Of a stretch of 64,000 bases of DNA, positions 50,892 through 60,133 are shown piece by piece. The stretch is from Pseudomonadota bacterium (lineage in GTDB: Bacteria; Pseudomonadota; Gammaproteobacteria; CALCKW01), in NCBI GenBank assembly GCA_039196715.1, contig JBCCUP010000016.1:1-64000 (forward strand), read 5' to 3'. The position numbers and the translations under genes are program-made. Numbering within the stretch: position 1 is the first letter of the stretch; each line of letters begins with the position of its first letter. The notes under the pieces were generated by a model, which saw only the letters and a program-made list of their open reading frames with translations, was not told the origin of the DNA and did not search any database.

Positions 50892-51986
50892 ATGCCACGC
50901 ATTGAGCTCGAAAAACTGGGCAAACGGTACGGCGACGTGGAGGTGTTGCACGGGATCGATCTCAGCATGGCTGAGAATGAGTTCACCGTGCTGGTCGGGC
51001 CCTCGGGCTGCGGCAAATCCACCACGCTGCGCATGATCGCCGGACTGGAAACGGTCTCCTCCGGTGAGATCTACATCGACGGCAACCCGGTCAGCCACCT
51101 CGAACCCAAGGCCCGCGACCTTGCGATGGTCTTCCAGGACTACGCGCTGTACCCGCACATGGACGTCGCCCGCAACATGTCCTTCGCACTGCGCCTGCAG
51201 AAGGTGCCGCAGGCAGAGATCGACCGGAAAGTGCGCGACGTGGCCGAGGTGCTCGGCCTCACGGCATTGCTGACGCGCAAGCCGGCAGAGCTCTCCGGCG
51301 GGCAACGACAACGCGTCGCCATGGGCCGCGCGCTGACCCGCGACAGCGCGACTTTTCTCTTCGACGAACCGCTCTCGAACCTTGACGCCAAGTTGCGCGG
51401 GCAGATGCGCGCCGAGCTCGCGCTGATGAGCCAGCGTGTACAAAAAAACATGATCTATGTGACCCACGACCAGATCGAGGCGATGACGCTGGCAGATCGG
51501 ATCGTGGTCATGCACGGCGGGCACATCCAGCAGCAAGGCACGCCCGAGGAGCTGTTCAAGCGGCCCGCCAACAAGTTCGTCGCGGGCTTTCTCGGCATGC
51601 CGCCGATGAACTTCCTCGCCGGTGAATTGCAGGCCGAGGGCGACAGCTTGCAGGTGGTGGGTGACGGCTTTGCCATTGCCCTGCCCGAGGCGCTGGCAGC
51701 GCGCTGCGGCGAGCGCACGGAACGTGGCGTCGTGCTTGGCATACGTCCGAGCGACCTGAGCCTCGACGCCGACCGGTCCGCAGCTCCGACAGCGCGCTTC
51801 GAACTCGATGTCGTGGTCACCGAATACATTGGCGCCCAGTCTGTGCTGATTTGCGATTGCAAATCGCAGCGCATGGTCGTCGAGCTCAAATCCGATGTGC
51901 CTGTGGGGTTGGGTCAGCGGATGGACTTCAAGATCAACCCCGACGGGATTCACCTTTTTGATGCGCGCACCGACGTGGCGCTCTAG
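50892..51986 (+). CDS. ABC transporter ATP-binding protein, CUT1 (UgpC/MalK-like)
   Basis: A 364-residue ATPase: Walker A GPSGCGKSTTLR, signature LSGGQRQRVAMGRALTRD, Walker B TFLFDEPLSNLD, His switch THDQIEAM. The C-terminal extension (about 240-360) is the TOBE-type regulatory domain typical of UgpC/MalK subunits. It powers the CUT1 importer encoded by the following genes. ATG at 50892. Confidence 0.93.
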   Translation: MPRIELEKLGKRYGDVEVLHGIDLSMAENEFTVLVGPSGCGKSTTLRMIAGLETVSSGEIYIDGNPVSHLEPKARDLAMVFQDYALYPHMDVARNMSFALRLQKVPQAEIDRKVRDVAEVLGLTALLTRKPAELSGGQRQRVAMGRALTRDSATFLFDEPLSNLDAKLRGQMRAELALMSQRVQKNMIYVTHDQIEAMTLADRIVVMHGGHIQQQGTPEELFKRPANKFVAGFLGMPPMNFLAGELQAEGDSLQVVGDGFAIALPEALAARCGERTERGVVLGIRPSDLSLDADRSAAPTARFELDVVVTEYIGAQSVLICDCKSQRMVVELKSDVPVGLGQRMDFKINPDGIHLFDARTDVAL

Positions 51987-52025
51987 ACCGTCCCGCGTTC
52001 TCACTCACCCATTGGAGATGAACTG

Positions 52026-53354
52026 ATGCAGAAATCGTTGAAGAAACTGGCCACGGCAACGGGGCTTTTCGTTGCCAGCATGGCAGCGGTCCATGCAGGG
52101 CCCTACGACGAATTCGCCGGCACCACGCTGGTGGTCAACTTCCCGGCACACCCGCACTACAACGCGGTCATGAAGGTGTTGCCGGAGTTCACCAAGGAAA
52201 CCGGCATCGAGGTCGAGGTGGACCAGTTGCCCTACCTCAAGATGCGCGAGCGCCAAACGCTCGAACTGGCTCAAGAAGACGGTGACTACGACCTGATCGC
52301 CTACGTGGTGTTCTCCAAGGCCGACTACGTCTACGCCGACCAGCTCGAAAACCTCGCGCGCTACTTCATGAACCCGAAGCTCGCCGATCCGGCGTACGAC
52401 TCGGACGACCTGATCGACGGCTACGTCTACAACATCGGTTTCGCCGGTGGCCGCAAGGGCTACCTCGAGGGCAAGACGGGTTCGCTGTTCGGCATTCCCT
52501 TCGGTTCGGAGACCTCGATTCTCGGCTACCGCAAGGACATCTTCGACAAGCACGGCCTGAAAGTGCCGGAGACCTACGACGAGATGCTCGAAACCGCCTG
52601 CAAGATCCCCGAGCTCGAGCCGGGCATGGGTGGCTTGTCCTCGCGTGCGGCCTCGGGCCACCATGCCAGCCACGCCTTCTTGCTGCACCTTGCGCCGCTC
52701 GGTGGCCGGGTGTTTGACGACGCCTGGAAGCCGCGCATCAACGACGAAGCCGGCGTGGCGGCGGCCAACGCACTGAAGACCATCGTCGATTGTGGCCCTG
52801 AAGGCGCAGCCTCGTTCGGTTTCGGCGAGGCCCTCGGCTCCTTCCTGAACGGCGACACCGCCATGTTCCTCGACACCACGGTGGTGGCGGGCCAGATCGA
52901 TGACCCGTCCAAGTCCCAAGTGGTGGGCAAGGTCGGTTGGGCGATGCACCCGATGGGCGTGCGCCGCGGCAGCCAGACCGGCGGTTTCGGCATCGGCATT
53001 CCGAAGAACGCGCTCAACAAGGAAGCGGCCTTTCTGCTGATGCAGTGGCTGACCTCGAAGCAGGGCGACAAACTCGTGGCCATGGCCGGCGGCAACCCGT
53101 CGCGCTTCTCGACGCACGCTGACGCAGACGTGAACGCCAAGTTCCCGCACATGGCGACCTTCGGTGAGGCGCTGAAGCACGCTGACCCCGACTGGCGTCC
53201 GATCATCCCGGTCTGGGGCAAGATCAACGCGGACATCGGTACCACCTTGTCAAAAGTGTTGACCGAGGGGCTCGACGTGCAGGAAGCCCTGGATGGCGTG
53301 GCGGAGCGCGCCGAGGCGATCATGGACGAAGCGGGTTACTACACCTGGCAGTGA
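52026..53354 (+). CDS. sugar ABC transporter substrate-binding protein, CUT1
   Basis: A 442-residue periplasmic binding protein with a signal peptide (LATATGLFVASMAAVHAG). It is of the SBP_bac_1 type (NAVMKVLPEFTKETGIEVEVDQLPYLKMRERQTLELAQEDGDYDLIAY...GIPFGSETSILGYRKDIFDKHGLKVPETYDEML...KGFPIGIGIPKN-like). Its ligand is unknown; a sugar or sugar acid is likely. Good ribosome site GGAG at 52014. Confidence 0.9.
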   Translation: MQKSLKKLATATGLFVASMAAVHAGPYDEFAGTTLVVNFPAHPHYNAVMKVLPEFTKETGIEVEVDQLPYLKMRERQTLELAQEDGDYDLIAYVVFSKADYVYADQLENLARYFMNPKLADPAYDSDDLIDGYVYNIGFAGGRKGYLEGKTGSLFGIPFGSETSILGYRKDIFDKHGLKVPETYDEMLETACKIPELEPGMGGLSSRAASGHHASHAFLLHLAPLGGRVFDDAWKPRINDEAGVAAANALKTIVDCGPEGAASFGFGEALGSFLNGDTAMFLDTTVVAGQIDDPSKSQVVGKVGWAMHPMGVRRGSQTGGFGIGIPKNALNKEAAFLLMQWLTSKQGDKLVAMAGGNPSRFSTHADADVNAKFPHMATFGEALKHADPDWRPIIPVWGKINADIGTTLSKVLTEGLDVQEALDGVAERAEAIMDEAGYYTWQ

Positions 53355-53363
53355 GTCGCGCGT

Positions 53364-53393
53364 GTCGGGCCCGGTGCTGATGCCGGGCCCGAC
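53364..53393 (+). promoter_or_regulatory. intergenic hairpin after the CUT1 binding protein
   Basis: GTCGGGCCCGG and CCGGGCCCGAC form a perfect 11-base stem with an 8-base loop, 10 bases past the binding-protein stop. There is no T-run. Such stems limit readthrough and protect the binding-protein message. Confidence 0.55.
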
Positions 53394-53427
53394 CGGGCAC
53401 CTCTGAGCACACCTGCGGAGCAAGCAC

Positions 53428-54324
53428 GTGAACCGACTGACGCCGTACCTGTTCATGGCACCGGCCGCCGTGATCATCGTCATCACGTTGCTGTACCCGC
53501 TCGGGTACATGGTGTACGGCAGTTTCCGCGATTGGGACCCGAGCCAGACCATCGGCGAAACCGACTGGGTGGGTCTGCGCAACTACGTCGTGCTGTACGG
53601 CGACCCCGCCTTCCGCGAGAGCCTGTGGGTGACGCTGAAGTTCGCCTTCTGGGTCGTGACCATCGAGATGCTGCTCGGGGTCGGGCTGGCCTTGCTACTC
53701 GACCGCAAACTGCGCGGCATGTCGGTGCTGCGCACGCTGTTCATCCTGCCGATGATGATCGCTCCGGTGGTGGTTGGCCTCATGTGGCGATACATGTACC
53801 ACCCGACCGTTGGCACGATAAACCGCTGGCTCAAGGAGGTCGGCTTCAGCGGTGTCGACTGGCTTGGGCAGAACGCCTTGCTGTCGGTGATCATTGCCGA
53901 CGTGTGGCAGTGGACCCCCTTCATTTTCATTCTGGCGCTCGCGGCATTGCAGTCGCTGCCGAGCTCCGCGATCGAGGCGGCGCGCATGGATGGCGCCACC
54001 AACTGGCAGACGATCTGGCACATCAAGCTGCCGCTGATGATGCCGGTGCTGATCGTCACCTGCCTTCTTCGCCTGATCGACGCCTTCAAGGTGCTCGAAG
54101 TGATACTCGTGTTGACCGAGGGCGGGCCGGGCTTGTCAACCGAGATTCTGGCATTGCGGATTTCACGAACGGCGACCGAGTTCCGTGAGCTCGGTACCGC
54201 TGCCGCGATGTCGGGTTACCTGATGCTGTTGCTCATGACCCTGACGGCAGCGATGTTCATTTACACCAAGTTGGTCGAGCGACGTGCACAGCGACTCGCC
54301 CGGCTTGTGGCGGAGACCGAGTGA
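53428..54324 (+). CDS. sugar ABC transporter permease, CUT1 (first)
   Basis: A 298-residue permease of the MalF/UgpA type: six membrane segments and the EAA loop AIEAARMDGATNWQTIWHIKLPLMMPVLI. GTG at 53428. Its stop overlaps the start of the next permease by one base (TGATG). Confidence 0.92.
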   Translation: MNRLTPYLFMAPAAVIIVITLLYPLGYMVYGSFRDWDPSQTIGETDWVGLRNYVVLYGDPAFRESLWVTLKFAFWVVTIEMLLGVGLALLLDRKLRGMSVLRTLFILPMMIAPVVVGLMWRYMYHPTVGTINRWLKEVGFSGVDWLGQNALLSVIIADVWQWTPFIFILALAALQSLPSSAIEAARMDGATNWQTIWHIKLPLMMPVLIVTCLLRLIDAFKVLEVILVLTEGGPGLSTEILALRISRTATEFRELGTAAAMSGYLMLLLMTLTAAMFIYTKLVERRAQRLARLVAETE

Positions 54325-55256
54325 TGCACGCGCAAGACAGACAGCACCCCGCGTTTTACGCGGTTCTGGTCGCCTTGGTGTTCATGTCGGTCGGGCCGAT
54401 CTGCCTGATGTTCATCAATTCCTTCAAGCTCGACGTCGACATCCTGTCCGGCACCAGCGGCTTGTTGTTCATGCCGACCCTGCAAAATTACGAAACGGCG
54501 CTCTGCGATGTGCTGCCTTACGAGCCGGAACACCTCGATTACTGCGCGTTGAAAATCGGCGGTTCGTTTGTCAACTCGTTGATCATTTCGATTGTCTCGA
54601 CGGCGCTGACCCTGGTGATAGGCTGCATGGCGGCTTACGCCCTGGTGCGTTTTCAGTTCATGGGGCGGGACGTGGCCTCGGTGACGACGCTCGCCGTTCG
54701 GATGTTGCCGCCGGCCGTGTTGCTCGTGCCGGTGTTCGGTCTCTGGAACAACGAATTCTGCATCGACAAGAACAGTTTCGTCGGCGAACTCATCCGGGAC
54801 ACCTTCGGTGGGCGGGGCGACGTGTGCCTGGCCGGCACGCACAGCGGCATCATCCTCGTGTACATCGCGATGAACCTGCCGTTCGTGATCTGGATTTTGC
54901 AAAGCTTCATCGTGCAGGTACCGCGGCAACTTGAAGAGGCTGCACGCATGGACGGTGCAGGGCCGTTCCAGGTGTTTTTCCTCGTGGTGTTGCCCTTGAT
55001 TCGGCCGGGTCTTGCGGCGGCGGCCATTTTCGCCTTCCGCATTGCCTGGAACGAGTACCTGCTCGCCTCGGCGCTGTCCGACCGTGACACCAAGACGGTG
55101 CCCATCCTCATCGTCAACAACATGTCCGAATTCAACATCGAATGGGGCGTGATCATGGCCACCGGCATGCTGCTCGCGATACCGCCGATCATCTTCACCC
55201 TGTTGGCGTCACGGCAGATCATCACGGGCATGACGGCGGGTGCGGTGAAAGGCTGA
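54324..55256 (+). CDS. sugar ABC transporter permease, CUT1 (second), with cysteine-rich inserts
   Basis: A 310-residue permease of the MalG/UgpE type with the EAA loop QLEEAARMDGAGPFQVFFLVVLPLIRPGL. Compared with usual members (about 275-280) it carries extra loop sequence in two places: ETALCDVLPYEPEHLDYCALKIGG after the first membrane segment and LWNNEFCIDKNSFVGELIRDTFGGRGDVCLAG in the middle. Each insert holds two cysteines that could form a disulfide outside the membrane. Coupled by TGATG overlaps to genes on both sides. Confidence 0.9.
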   Translation: MHAQDRQHPAFYAVLVALVFMSVGPICLMFINSFKLDVDILSGTSGLLFMPTLQNYETALCDVLPYEPEHLDYCALKIGGSFVNSLIISIVSTALTLVIGCMAAYALVRFQFMGRDVASVTTLAVRMLPPAVLLVPVFGLWNNEFCIDKNSFVGELIRDTFGGRGDVCLAGTHSGIILVYIAMNLPFVIWILQSFIVQVPRQLEEAARMDGAGPFQVFFLVVLPLIRPGLAAAAIFAFRIAWNEYLLASALSDRDTKTVPILIVNNMSEFNIEWGVIMATGMLLAIPPIIFTLLASRQIITGMTAGAVKG

Positions 55257-55990
55257 TGTGGGAGTGGCTCTGGCTGCCCATTGATGCATCCAGACCGCAC
55301 GTGGTAGACGGCGCGATTGCATGGCACGGGCGGTTGATGGTGCTGGTCTGGGCGGTACTGGTGCCCACCGCCATCTGTGTTGCCCGCTTTGCCAAGATTC
55401 TGCCGACGCAGCGCTGGCCCGATGAACTCGACAACCAAGTCTGGTGGCGCGCCCACTGGATCCTGCATTCGATCGCCTTTGCGCTTGCCGGGCTTGCCTT
55501 TTATCTCGTGGGTTACAGCGGCGCCTGGGCCGGTGTTGGCTGGCACGTGTGGCTCGGTCGGTTGATGCTGTGCGGCATGGCGGTCCAGGTGCTGTCGGGC
55601 GCTTTGCGCGGCAGCAAGGGCGGGCCGACTGACCCGCGCCGTGACGGTTCCTTGATCGGTGACCATTACAGCATGACCCCGCGGCGGCGTGCCTTCGAGA
55701 CGTTTCACAAGTCGCTCGGGTACACCCTGGTCGCGCTCAGTGTGCTCGCCGTGTTGACGGGCCTGTGGCGGGCGAACGCCCCCCACTGGATGTGGATCGG
55801 TGTCGGGAGCTGGTGGGCCGTGTTGGTGTGTGCCTTCCTGTGGCTGCAGCGCCGCGGCTACGCCATCGACACCTACCAGGCCATCTGGGGTCCGGATCTC
55901 GAGCACCCGGGCAACCGCATGGCGCCGGGTGGCTGGGGCGCGCGGCGGCTGTCCGAAAGCGTCCGTCACGACGGTTCGCACCGGGTATAG
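55256..55990 (+). CDS. cytochrome b561-like membrane protein
   Basis: A 244-residue protein with five or six membrane segments and histidines placed as in b561-type haem proteins (AIAWHGRLMVLVWAVLV, WWRAHWILHSIAFALAGLAFYLVGY, GWHVWLGRLMLCGMAVQVLSG, FHKSLGYTLVALSVLAVLTGLW). It would carry electrons across the inner membrane. Its ATG overlaps the stop of the permease gene by one base, which is unusual company for a transporter operon. The partner is unknown. Confidence 0.75.
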   Translation: MWEWLWLPIDASRPHVVDGAIAWHGRLMVLVWAVLVPTAICVARFAKILPTQRWPDELDNQVWWRAHWILHSIAFALAGLAFYLVGYSGAWAGVGWHVWLGRLMLCGMAVQVLSGALRGSKGGPTDPRRDGSLIGDHYSMTPRRRAFETFHKSLGYTLVALSVLAVLTGLWRANAPHWMWIGVGSWWAVLVCAFLWLQRRGYAIDTYQAIWGPDLEHPGNRMAPGGWGARRLSESVRHDGSHRV

Positions 55991-56006
55991 GAGCCTCGAC
56001 TGACAC

Positions 56007-56888
56007 TCAGCCGAGCAGGTCGCGCAAGGCCGATTCGAGTGTGGTGAACCGAAACCGGAACCCGAGTGCGGTCGCAGATGCCGGTAGAACCCGCCGGCCA
56101 TGCAACAGGAGCTCCACACCCATCTCGCCAAACAGGGTCTTGACCACAGGGCCCGGCATCGGGAACACCGTCGGCCGTTTCAGCACGGTGCCGAGGGCCT
56201 TGGTGAAGTCGCGGTTGCTCACAGGCGTGGGTGCGACGGCGTTGATCGGCCCGCTGGCGCGTTCGTCGCTCAGCAGCGCGACGATCAACGCGATGATGTC
56301 GTCGATGTGGATCCACGGCATCCAGTGGCTGCCCGAACCGATGACGCCGCCCAGCCCCAGTCGAAACGGCGGCAGCATCTTCGCCAAGGCGCCTCCGTCG
56401 CCGAGGACGATGCCGGTGCGCAACAGGCACAGCCGGGTGCCCTCGGGGCACGCCTGCTCGGCGGCCTGTTCCCAGTCGCGGCAGAGCGTGCTGGAAAAAC
56501 TCGCGTCACCGCTGTCCGATTCCGTCACCGGGTCGTCCCCGGCCCCCAGGCCGTAGACGCCGATGGCCGAGCCGCTGACCAGCACCCTCGGCGCCGCGTC
56601 GCGCGCGGCCAACCACTGACCGAGGGCGGTGGTGGTGTCGATGCGACTCGCTCGCAGGACGGCCTTGCGCGCGTCCGACCAACGCCGGGCAGCGATGTTT
56701 TCCCCGGCCAGGTTGATGACCGCATCCGGTGTCCCCTCGCCGTAGTCGTCCAGCGACGTGATCGCACGCGCGCCCTCGACCACGCGGCCAGGGTCGCGGC
56801 ACCAGACGGTGACGGTGTGGTCCGCCAACAGGGTGCGGGTCAGGGGCCGGCCGATGAAACCGGTGCCGCCGGTGATGAGTATGTTCAC
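56007..56888 (-). CDS. TIGR01777 family epimerase-like protein
   Basis: A 293-residue NAD(P)-binding protein of the SDR39U1/YfcH group: NILITGGTGFIGRPLTRTLL, INLAGENIAARRWSDARKAVLRASRIDTT, SGSAIGVYG, FHSTLCRDWE-like and PMPGPVVKTLFGEMGVELLLHGRRVLP. The reaction in bacteria is unknown. GTG at 56888 sits after GGAG and matches the family start. Confidence 0.88.
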   Translation of the reverse strand: MNILITGGTGFIGRPLTRTLLADHTVTVWCRDPGRVVEGARAITSLDDYGEGTPDAVINLAGENIAARRWSDARKAVLRASRIDTTTALGQWLAARDAAPRVLVSGSAIGVYGLGAGDDPVTESDSGDASFSSTLCRDWEQAAEQACPEGTRLCLLRTGIVLGDGGALAKMLPPFRLGLGGVIGSGSHWMPWIHIDDIIALIVALLSDERASGPINAVAPTPVSNRDFTKALGTVLKRPTVFPMPGPVVKTLFGEMGVELLLHGRRVLPASATALGFRFRFTTLESALRDLLG

Positions 56889-56981
56889 GAGGTGCTCCAA
56901 CGGGCTGTCGGCGTTGGCCCGCGGTTGCAAACGGGCGCGATGCGAGCGGACAATTCCCCTGTTGACCTGATTGAGTGAGAA

Positions 56982-57674
56982 ATGGTTCGGCCAACCCGTC
57001 CCAAAGCCGTGTTGTGCGACCTCGACGGCACGCTGGTGGACACGGCGTCGGAGATCGCCGCCGCTGTCAATGATACGTTGCTCAACGGCGGTCTGCCGGC
57101 GCTAGAGTCGGACCGCATCGCGCGGTGGGTCGGGCACGGGGCGCGCGACCTGATGCGCTCGGTGATGGCGTATGTGCACGACGAAAGCGCTGCCGAAGCG
57201 CAGGTGCGGGCCGGGTTCGAGGCCACGCTGGACCGGTTTCGTCGGCACTACGCCGAGCGGACCGGCACCACCGGTGAGCTCTACGAGGGGGTTCGTGCCT
57301 GCCTGTCGCAGTGTGCTGCAACCGGGCTGGCACTGGCCGTGGTCACCAACAAGGACACCGCCTTTGCGCGCAAATCGCTCGCTGCGAATGGCATCCTGGA
57401 TGGCTTTGCCGCGCTGGTCTGTGGCGACACGCTCGACACCCTGAAGCCCGACCCCGCAGGCGTGCACGCGGTGCTCACCCAGCTCGGCTGTGCGCCGTCC
57501 GAGGCGGTGTTCATCGGGGACTCCTCGGTCGACGTCGAGACGGCCCGGCGCGCGGGTGTGCGGGTGCTTGCCTTCAGCCGCGGGTACAACCGCGGTGAAC
57601 CGATCGAACGCGCGCAGCCCGACGCCGTCTTTGATCACTGGTCCGAGGTGCCCGGATTGCTCGGCCTGGGGTGA
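56982..57674 (+). CDS. gph: phosphoglycolate phosphatase
   Basis: A 230-residue HAD phosphatase. The catalytic motif DLDGTLVDTASEIAAAVNDTL, the cap-domain region, and motif III/IV KPDPAGVHAVLTQLG and FIGDSSVDVETARRAGVRVLAFSRGYN match Gph, which clears 2-phosphoglycolate formed by DNA repair or photorespiration-like chemistry. ATG at 56982; divergent from the epimerase gene. Confidence 0.85.
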   Translation: MVRPTRPKAVLCDLDGTLVDTASEIAAAVNDTLLNGGLPALESDRIARWVGHGARDLMRSVMAYVHDESAAEAQVRAGFEATLDRFRRHYAERTGTTGELYEGVRACLSQCAATGLALAVVTNKDTAFARKSLAANGILDGFAALVCGDTLDTLKPDPAGVHAVLTQLGCAPSEAVFIGDSSVDVETARRAGVRVLAFSRGYNRGEPIERAQPDAVFDHWSEVPGLLGLG

Positions 57675-57783
57675 GCGGCGCGGCCGGATTGTGTGAACTG
57701 CGTCGCGTCCGGCACGTGCCAACAAGGCTTCGCGGCGGGGTTGGTGGGATACTGGGCTGTCGAGTCGAGAGGCGTGTTGGAGC

Positions 57784-60063
57784 GTGAGTGTCGCGAAGGA
57801 AAGACCTCTGGTAAGCGGGCGTGCGCTGGTGGTGCTGTGCGTGTGCCTGCTCCCCCCGGTCCGCGTGCTCGCCAACTGGTCCGTCAGCCTTGCGTCGGCA
57901 GGCGACAGCCAGGTGGCCATCACGCTCGAGAACCGCGGCGCGCGCGACGCGTGGGTGCGGGTGCCGGGGTCGGTGCTCGACACTGCGTTGCCCGAGCACC
58001 TGTTCGTGCTCAGCCCCGCGGTCCGCAATGGTGCGACGGGTGGCGTGACCTATGCCGGGCCCGTGGTCAAACGCGCGCTACCCGACGTGGGCGACTACCA
58101 GCGGATCGGCGCCGGCGAGCGCGTGGAGCGCGTGCACGATTTGCGTGCGCACTACCGCATCCCGGCAGCCGGGGAGTACCGCGTTCAGTTGATTCAACAC
58201 CTGCACACGCTCGATCGGGCACCCGAGGCGGGCGAGGGCGCACGCCTCGCGCAACGCGAGCAGGTGGCGTGGTTGCGTTCCAACACCCTCGATGTGGTGT
58301 TGCCACAGGACCTCGCGAAAACCCGTGTGCGGACACCGGACTTCGCCGGGTGTGACGCGAGTCAGCAGTCGCTGGTGCTTTCGGCAGCGCAGTCTGCCGA
58401 AAGCCTGGTTGGCGTCGCGGTCACGGACCTCGCGTCGCTTGGCGAGCTGCAGCAGCTCAACTCACCGCGCTATCGCCAGTGGTTTGGCCCCCACAGCAGC
58501 GCGCGCTTCGCGACCGCGTTGCAGAACCTGCGCAACGTGCAGAAGGTGTTGCGCGAGGACACGGTGCGTTACAACTGTGGCTGTGACATTGCGGGTGTGT
58601 ACGCGTTCGTGCGCGCAGACCTGCCCTACGACATCACGCTGTGCCCGGCCTTTTGGTTGACGACGCCAGTGGGCACGGACTCGCGCGCCGGGACCATTGT
58701 GCACGAGCTGTCCCACTTTCGAATTGTCGCGGGCACGGCCGACCACGCCTATGGCCAGCAGAGCGCAGCTGCGCTCGCGAGTCAGAACCCGGTGCTGGCA
58801 GTCGACAACGCGGACAACCACGAATACTTCGTCGAAAACACGCCCGATATCTCGATCCTGTCGCCCTCTCTGCCACCGCCCGCAGACGCGGTGTTCACGC
58901 CGCTGGAGCGCGACGCGCAAGTGGTGGGCACGGCGGTGCTCGGCGAGCGCCTGTTCTACACCGTGGACACCGCCACGCGGATCACCCTGCAGGTCGAGGC
59001 CGATGACACGGACTTGCTGGTGTTCGCTGACCGACTGCTGGCCAAACGACTCTGTGCCCGCACGACCGAGCGGACTGGCACCGAGCAGTGCGCACCGGGT
59101 GTCACGGGGCCGGTGTTCATCGAGGTGCGTGGTACGCCCGGCGACGCTTTTCGTCTGACGACCGAAACCGCCTCAGTGGGCCGTGACCTGAGCACGCTGC
59201 AGGCCGGGCAGTCGGTGGCGTCTGACGTGCGCATCTCGTCCTCGCAAGCCTACCGGGTCGAGGGCTTCAACACGGTCGCCCTGACCTCGTCCGCGGGAAA
59301 CGCGGACTTGTATATCCTGCGCGACCCTTCGGACCTGCACACCGCGGTGTGTTCAGCGATCGGCACGGCACCGGTTGAAACCTGCCGTCTGCCCGACGAC
59401 TACAGCGTGCTGTTTCCCCTCGTGGTGGGCGTCTCGGATGCCCGCTACGAGCTGTCTGCCTCGACGGACCGTGTTGTCCCGTCAGGCGACACCGCCACAG
59501 GCGGGGGCGGCAGTGTAAGCGGGTTCTGGGTACTGCTGCTCGGTGTGCTGGCGGTGCAGGCAGGCCGGCGTGGCCGCGCTCTGGCGTGTCTGCCGCTGAT
59601 CGCGGCGTCGGTGGCGGGGTGTGCGCAGCCCGACACCCGAAGCGCATCCGACCCAGCCGATGACCGGGGCGTCGTCGTCGTGTTGCAGGCGTCCGAGCGC
59701 AGCCCGAGCTCCGTTCGCTTCAGTGTGCTGAACACCGGCGCCGACACCGTGGGGGTGCCGGTGAACGGCACGCCGTTCGAAACCCCGATTCTCGGTGACT
59801 ACTTTGCCGTGGTGTCCGCGGGCGACACGCGCCGGTACACCGGGCCGCTCGCCAAGCGTGACCTGACGGACGGCCCGGTGATCCCGCTTGGGGCCGGCGA
59901 GCGCAACACGGTGGAGATCGATTTGGCCACGCTCTACGACTGGCCGGTCTCCGGACCTGTCCGTGTGCAGTTCCGCCCGGGCGAGCGGGACGGGGTGCTG
60001 TGGCTCGGCCAACGCCTCGTGCTTGCCGACGCGGGCGACGCAGTGGAGTTGCCCGCGCCCTGA
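57784..60063 (+). CDS. M35-type metalloprotease with GlyGly-CTERM, fused to a lipoprotein repeat of its N-terminal module
   Basis: A 759-residue frame. Residues 1-30 are a signal; 31-165 form a beta-rich N-terminal module (propeptide of deuterolysin type). The M35/aspzincin domain follows, with HELSH (His307, Glu308, His311) and GTADHAYG (Asp320, Tyr323). A PPC-like beta domain (ALAGRLFYTVDTATRITLQVEADDTDLLVF-type) leads to GGGG (573-576), a hydrophobic stretch and AGRRGR, a GlyGly-CTERM tail. The frame continues into a lipoprotein signal (LPLIAASVAGC, Cys613) and a domain that repeats the first module (YTGPLAKRDL...IPLGAGERNTVEIDL...YDWPVSGPVRVQF). GTG starts within the tail could express the last part alone. 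Confidence 0.85.
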   Translation: MSVAKERPLVSGRALVVLCVCLLPPVRVLANWSVSLASAGDSQVAITLENRGARDAWVRVPGSVLDTALPEHLFVLSPAVRNGATGGVTYAGPVVKRALPDVGDYQRIGAGERVERVHDLRAHYRIPAAGEYRVQLIQHLHTLDRAPEAGEGARLAQREQVAWLRSNTLDVVLPQDLAKTRVRTPDFAGCDASQQSLVLSAAQSAESLVGVAVTDLASLGELQQLNSPRYRQWFGPHSSARFATALQNLRNVQKVLREDTVRYNCGCDIAGVYAFVRADLPYDITLCPAFWLTTPVGTDSRAGTIVHELSHFRIVAGTADHAYGQQSAAALASQNPVLAVDNADNHEYFVENTPDISILSPSLPPPADAVFTPLERDAQVVGTAVLGERLFYTVDTATRITLQVEADDTDLLVFADRLLAKRLCARTTERTGTEQCAPGVTGPVFIEVRGTPGDAFRLTTETASVGRDLSTLQAGQSVASDVRISSSQAYRVEGFNTVALTSSAGNADLYILRDPSDLHTAVCSAIGTAPVETCRLPDDYSVLFPLVVGVSDARYELSASTDRVVPSGDTATGGGGSVSGFWVLLLGVLAVQAGRRGRALACLPLIAASVAGCAQPDTRSASDPADDRGVVVVLQASERSPSSVRFSVLNTGADTVGVPVNGTPFETPILGDYFAVVSAGDTRRYTGPLAKRDLTDGPVIPLGAGERNTVEIDLATLYDWPVSGPVRVQFRPGERDGVLWLGQRLVLADAGDAVELPAP

Positions 60064-60133
60064 ACGCCGCGCGGTGGCGTTTGGCCGGGCGATGCGCCAA
60101 GCTAGGGCATCACCCCACGCGACGCGTTCCCCC

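Noticed and set aside
54653-56131. 492-residue minus-strand frame opposite the permease and b561 genes
   Set aside because: Antisense to two well-supported membrane protein genes; no motif in the translated product.
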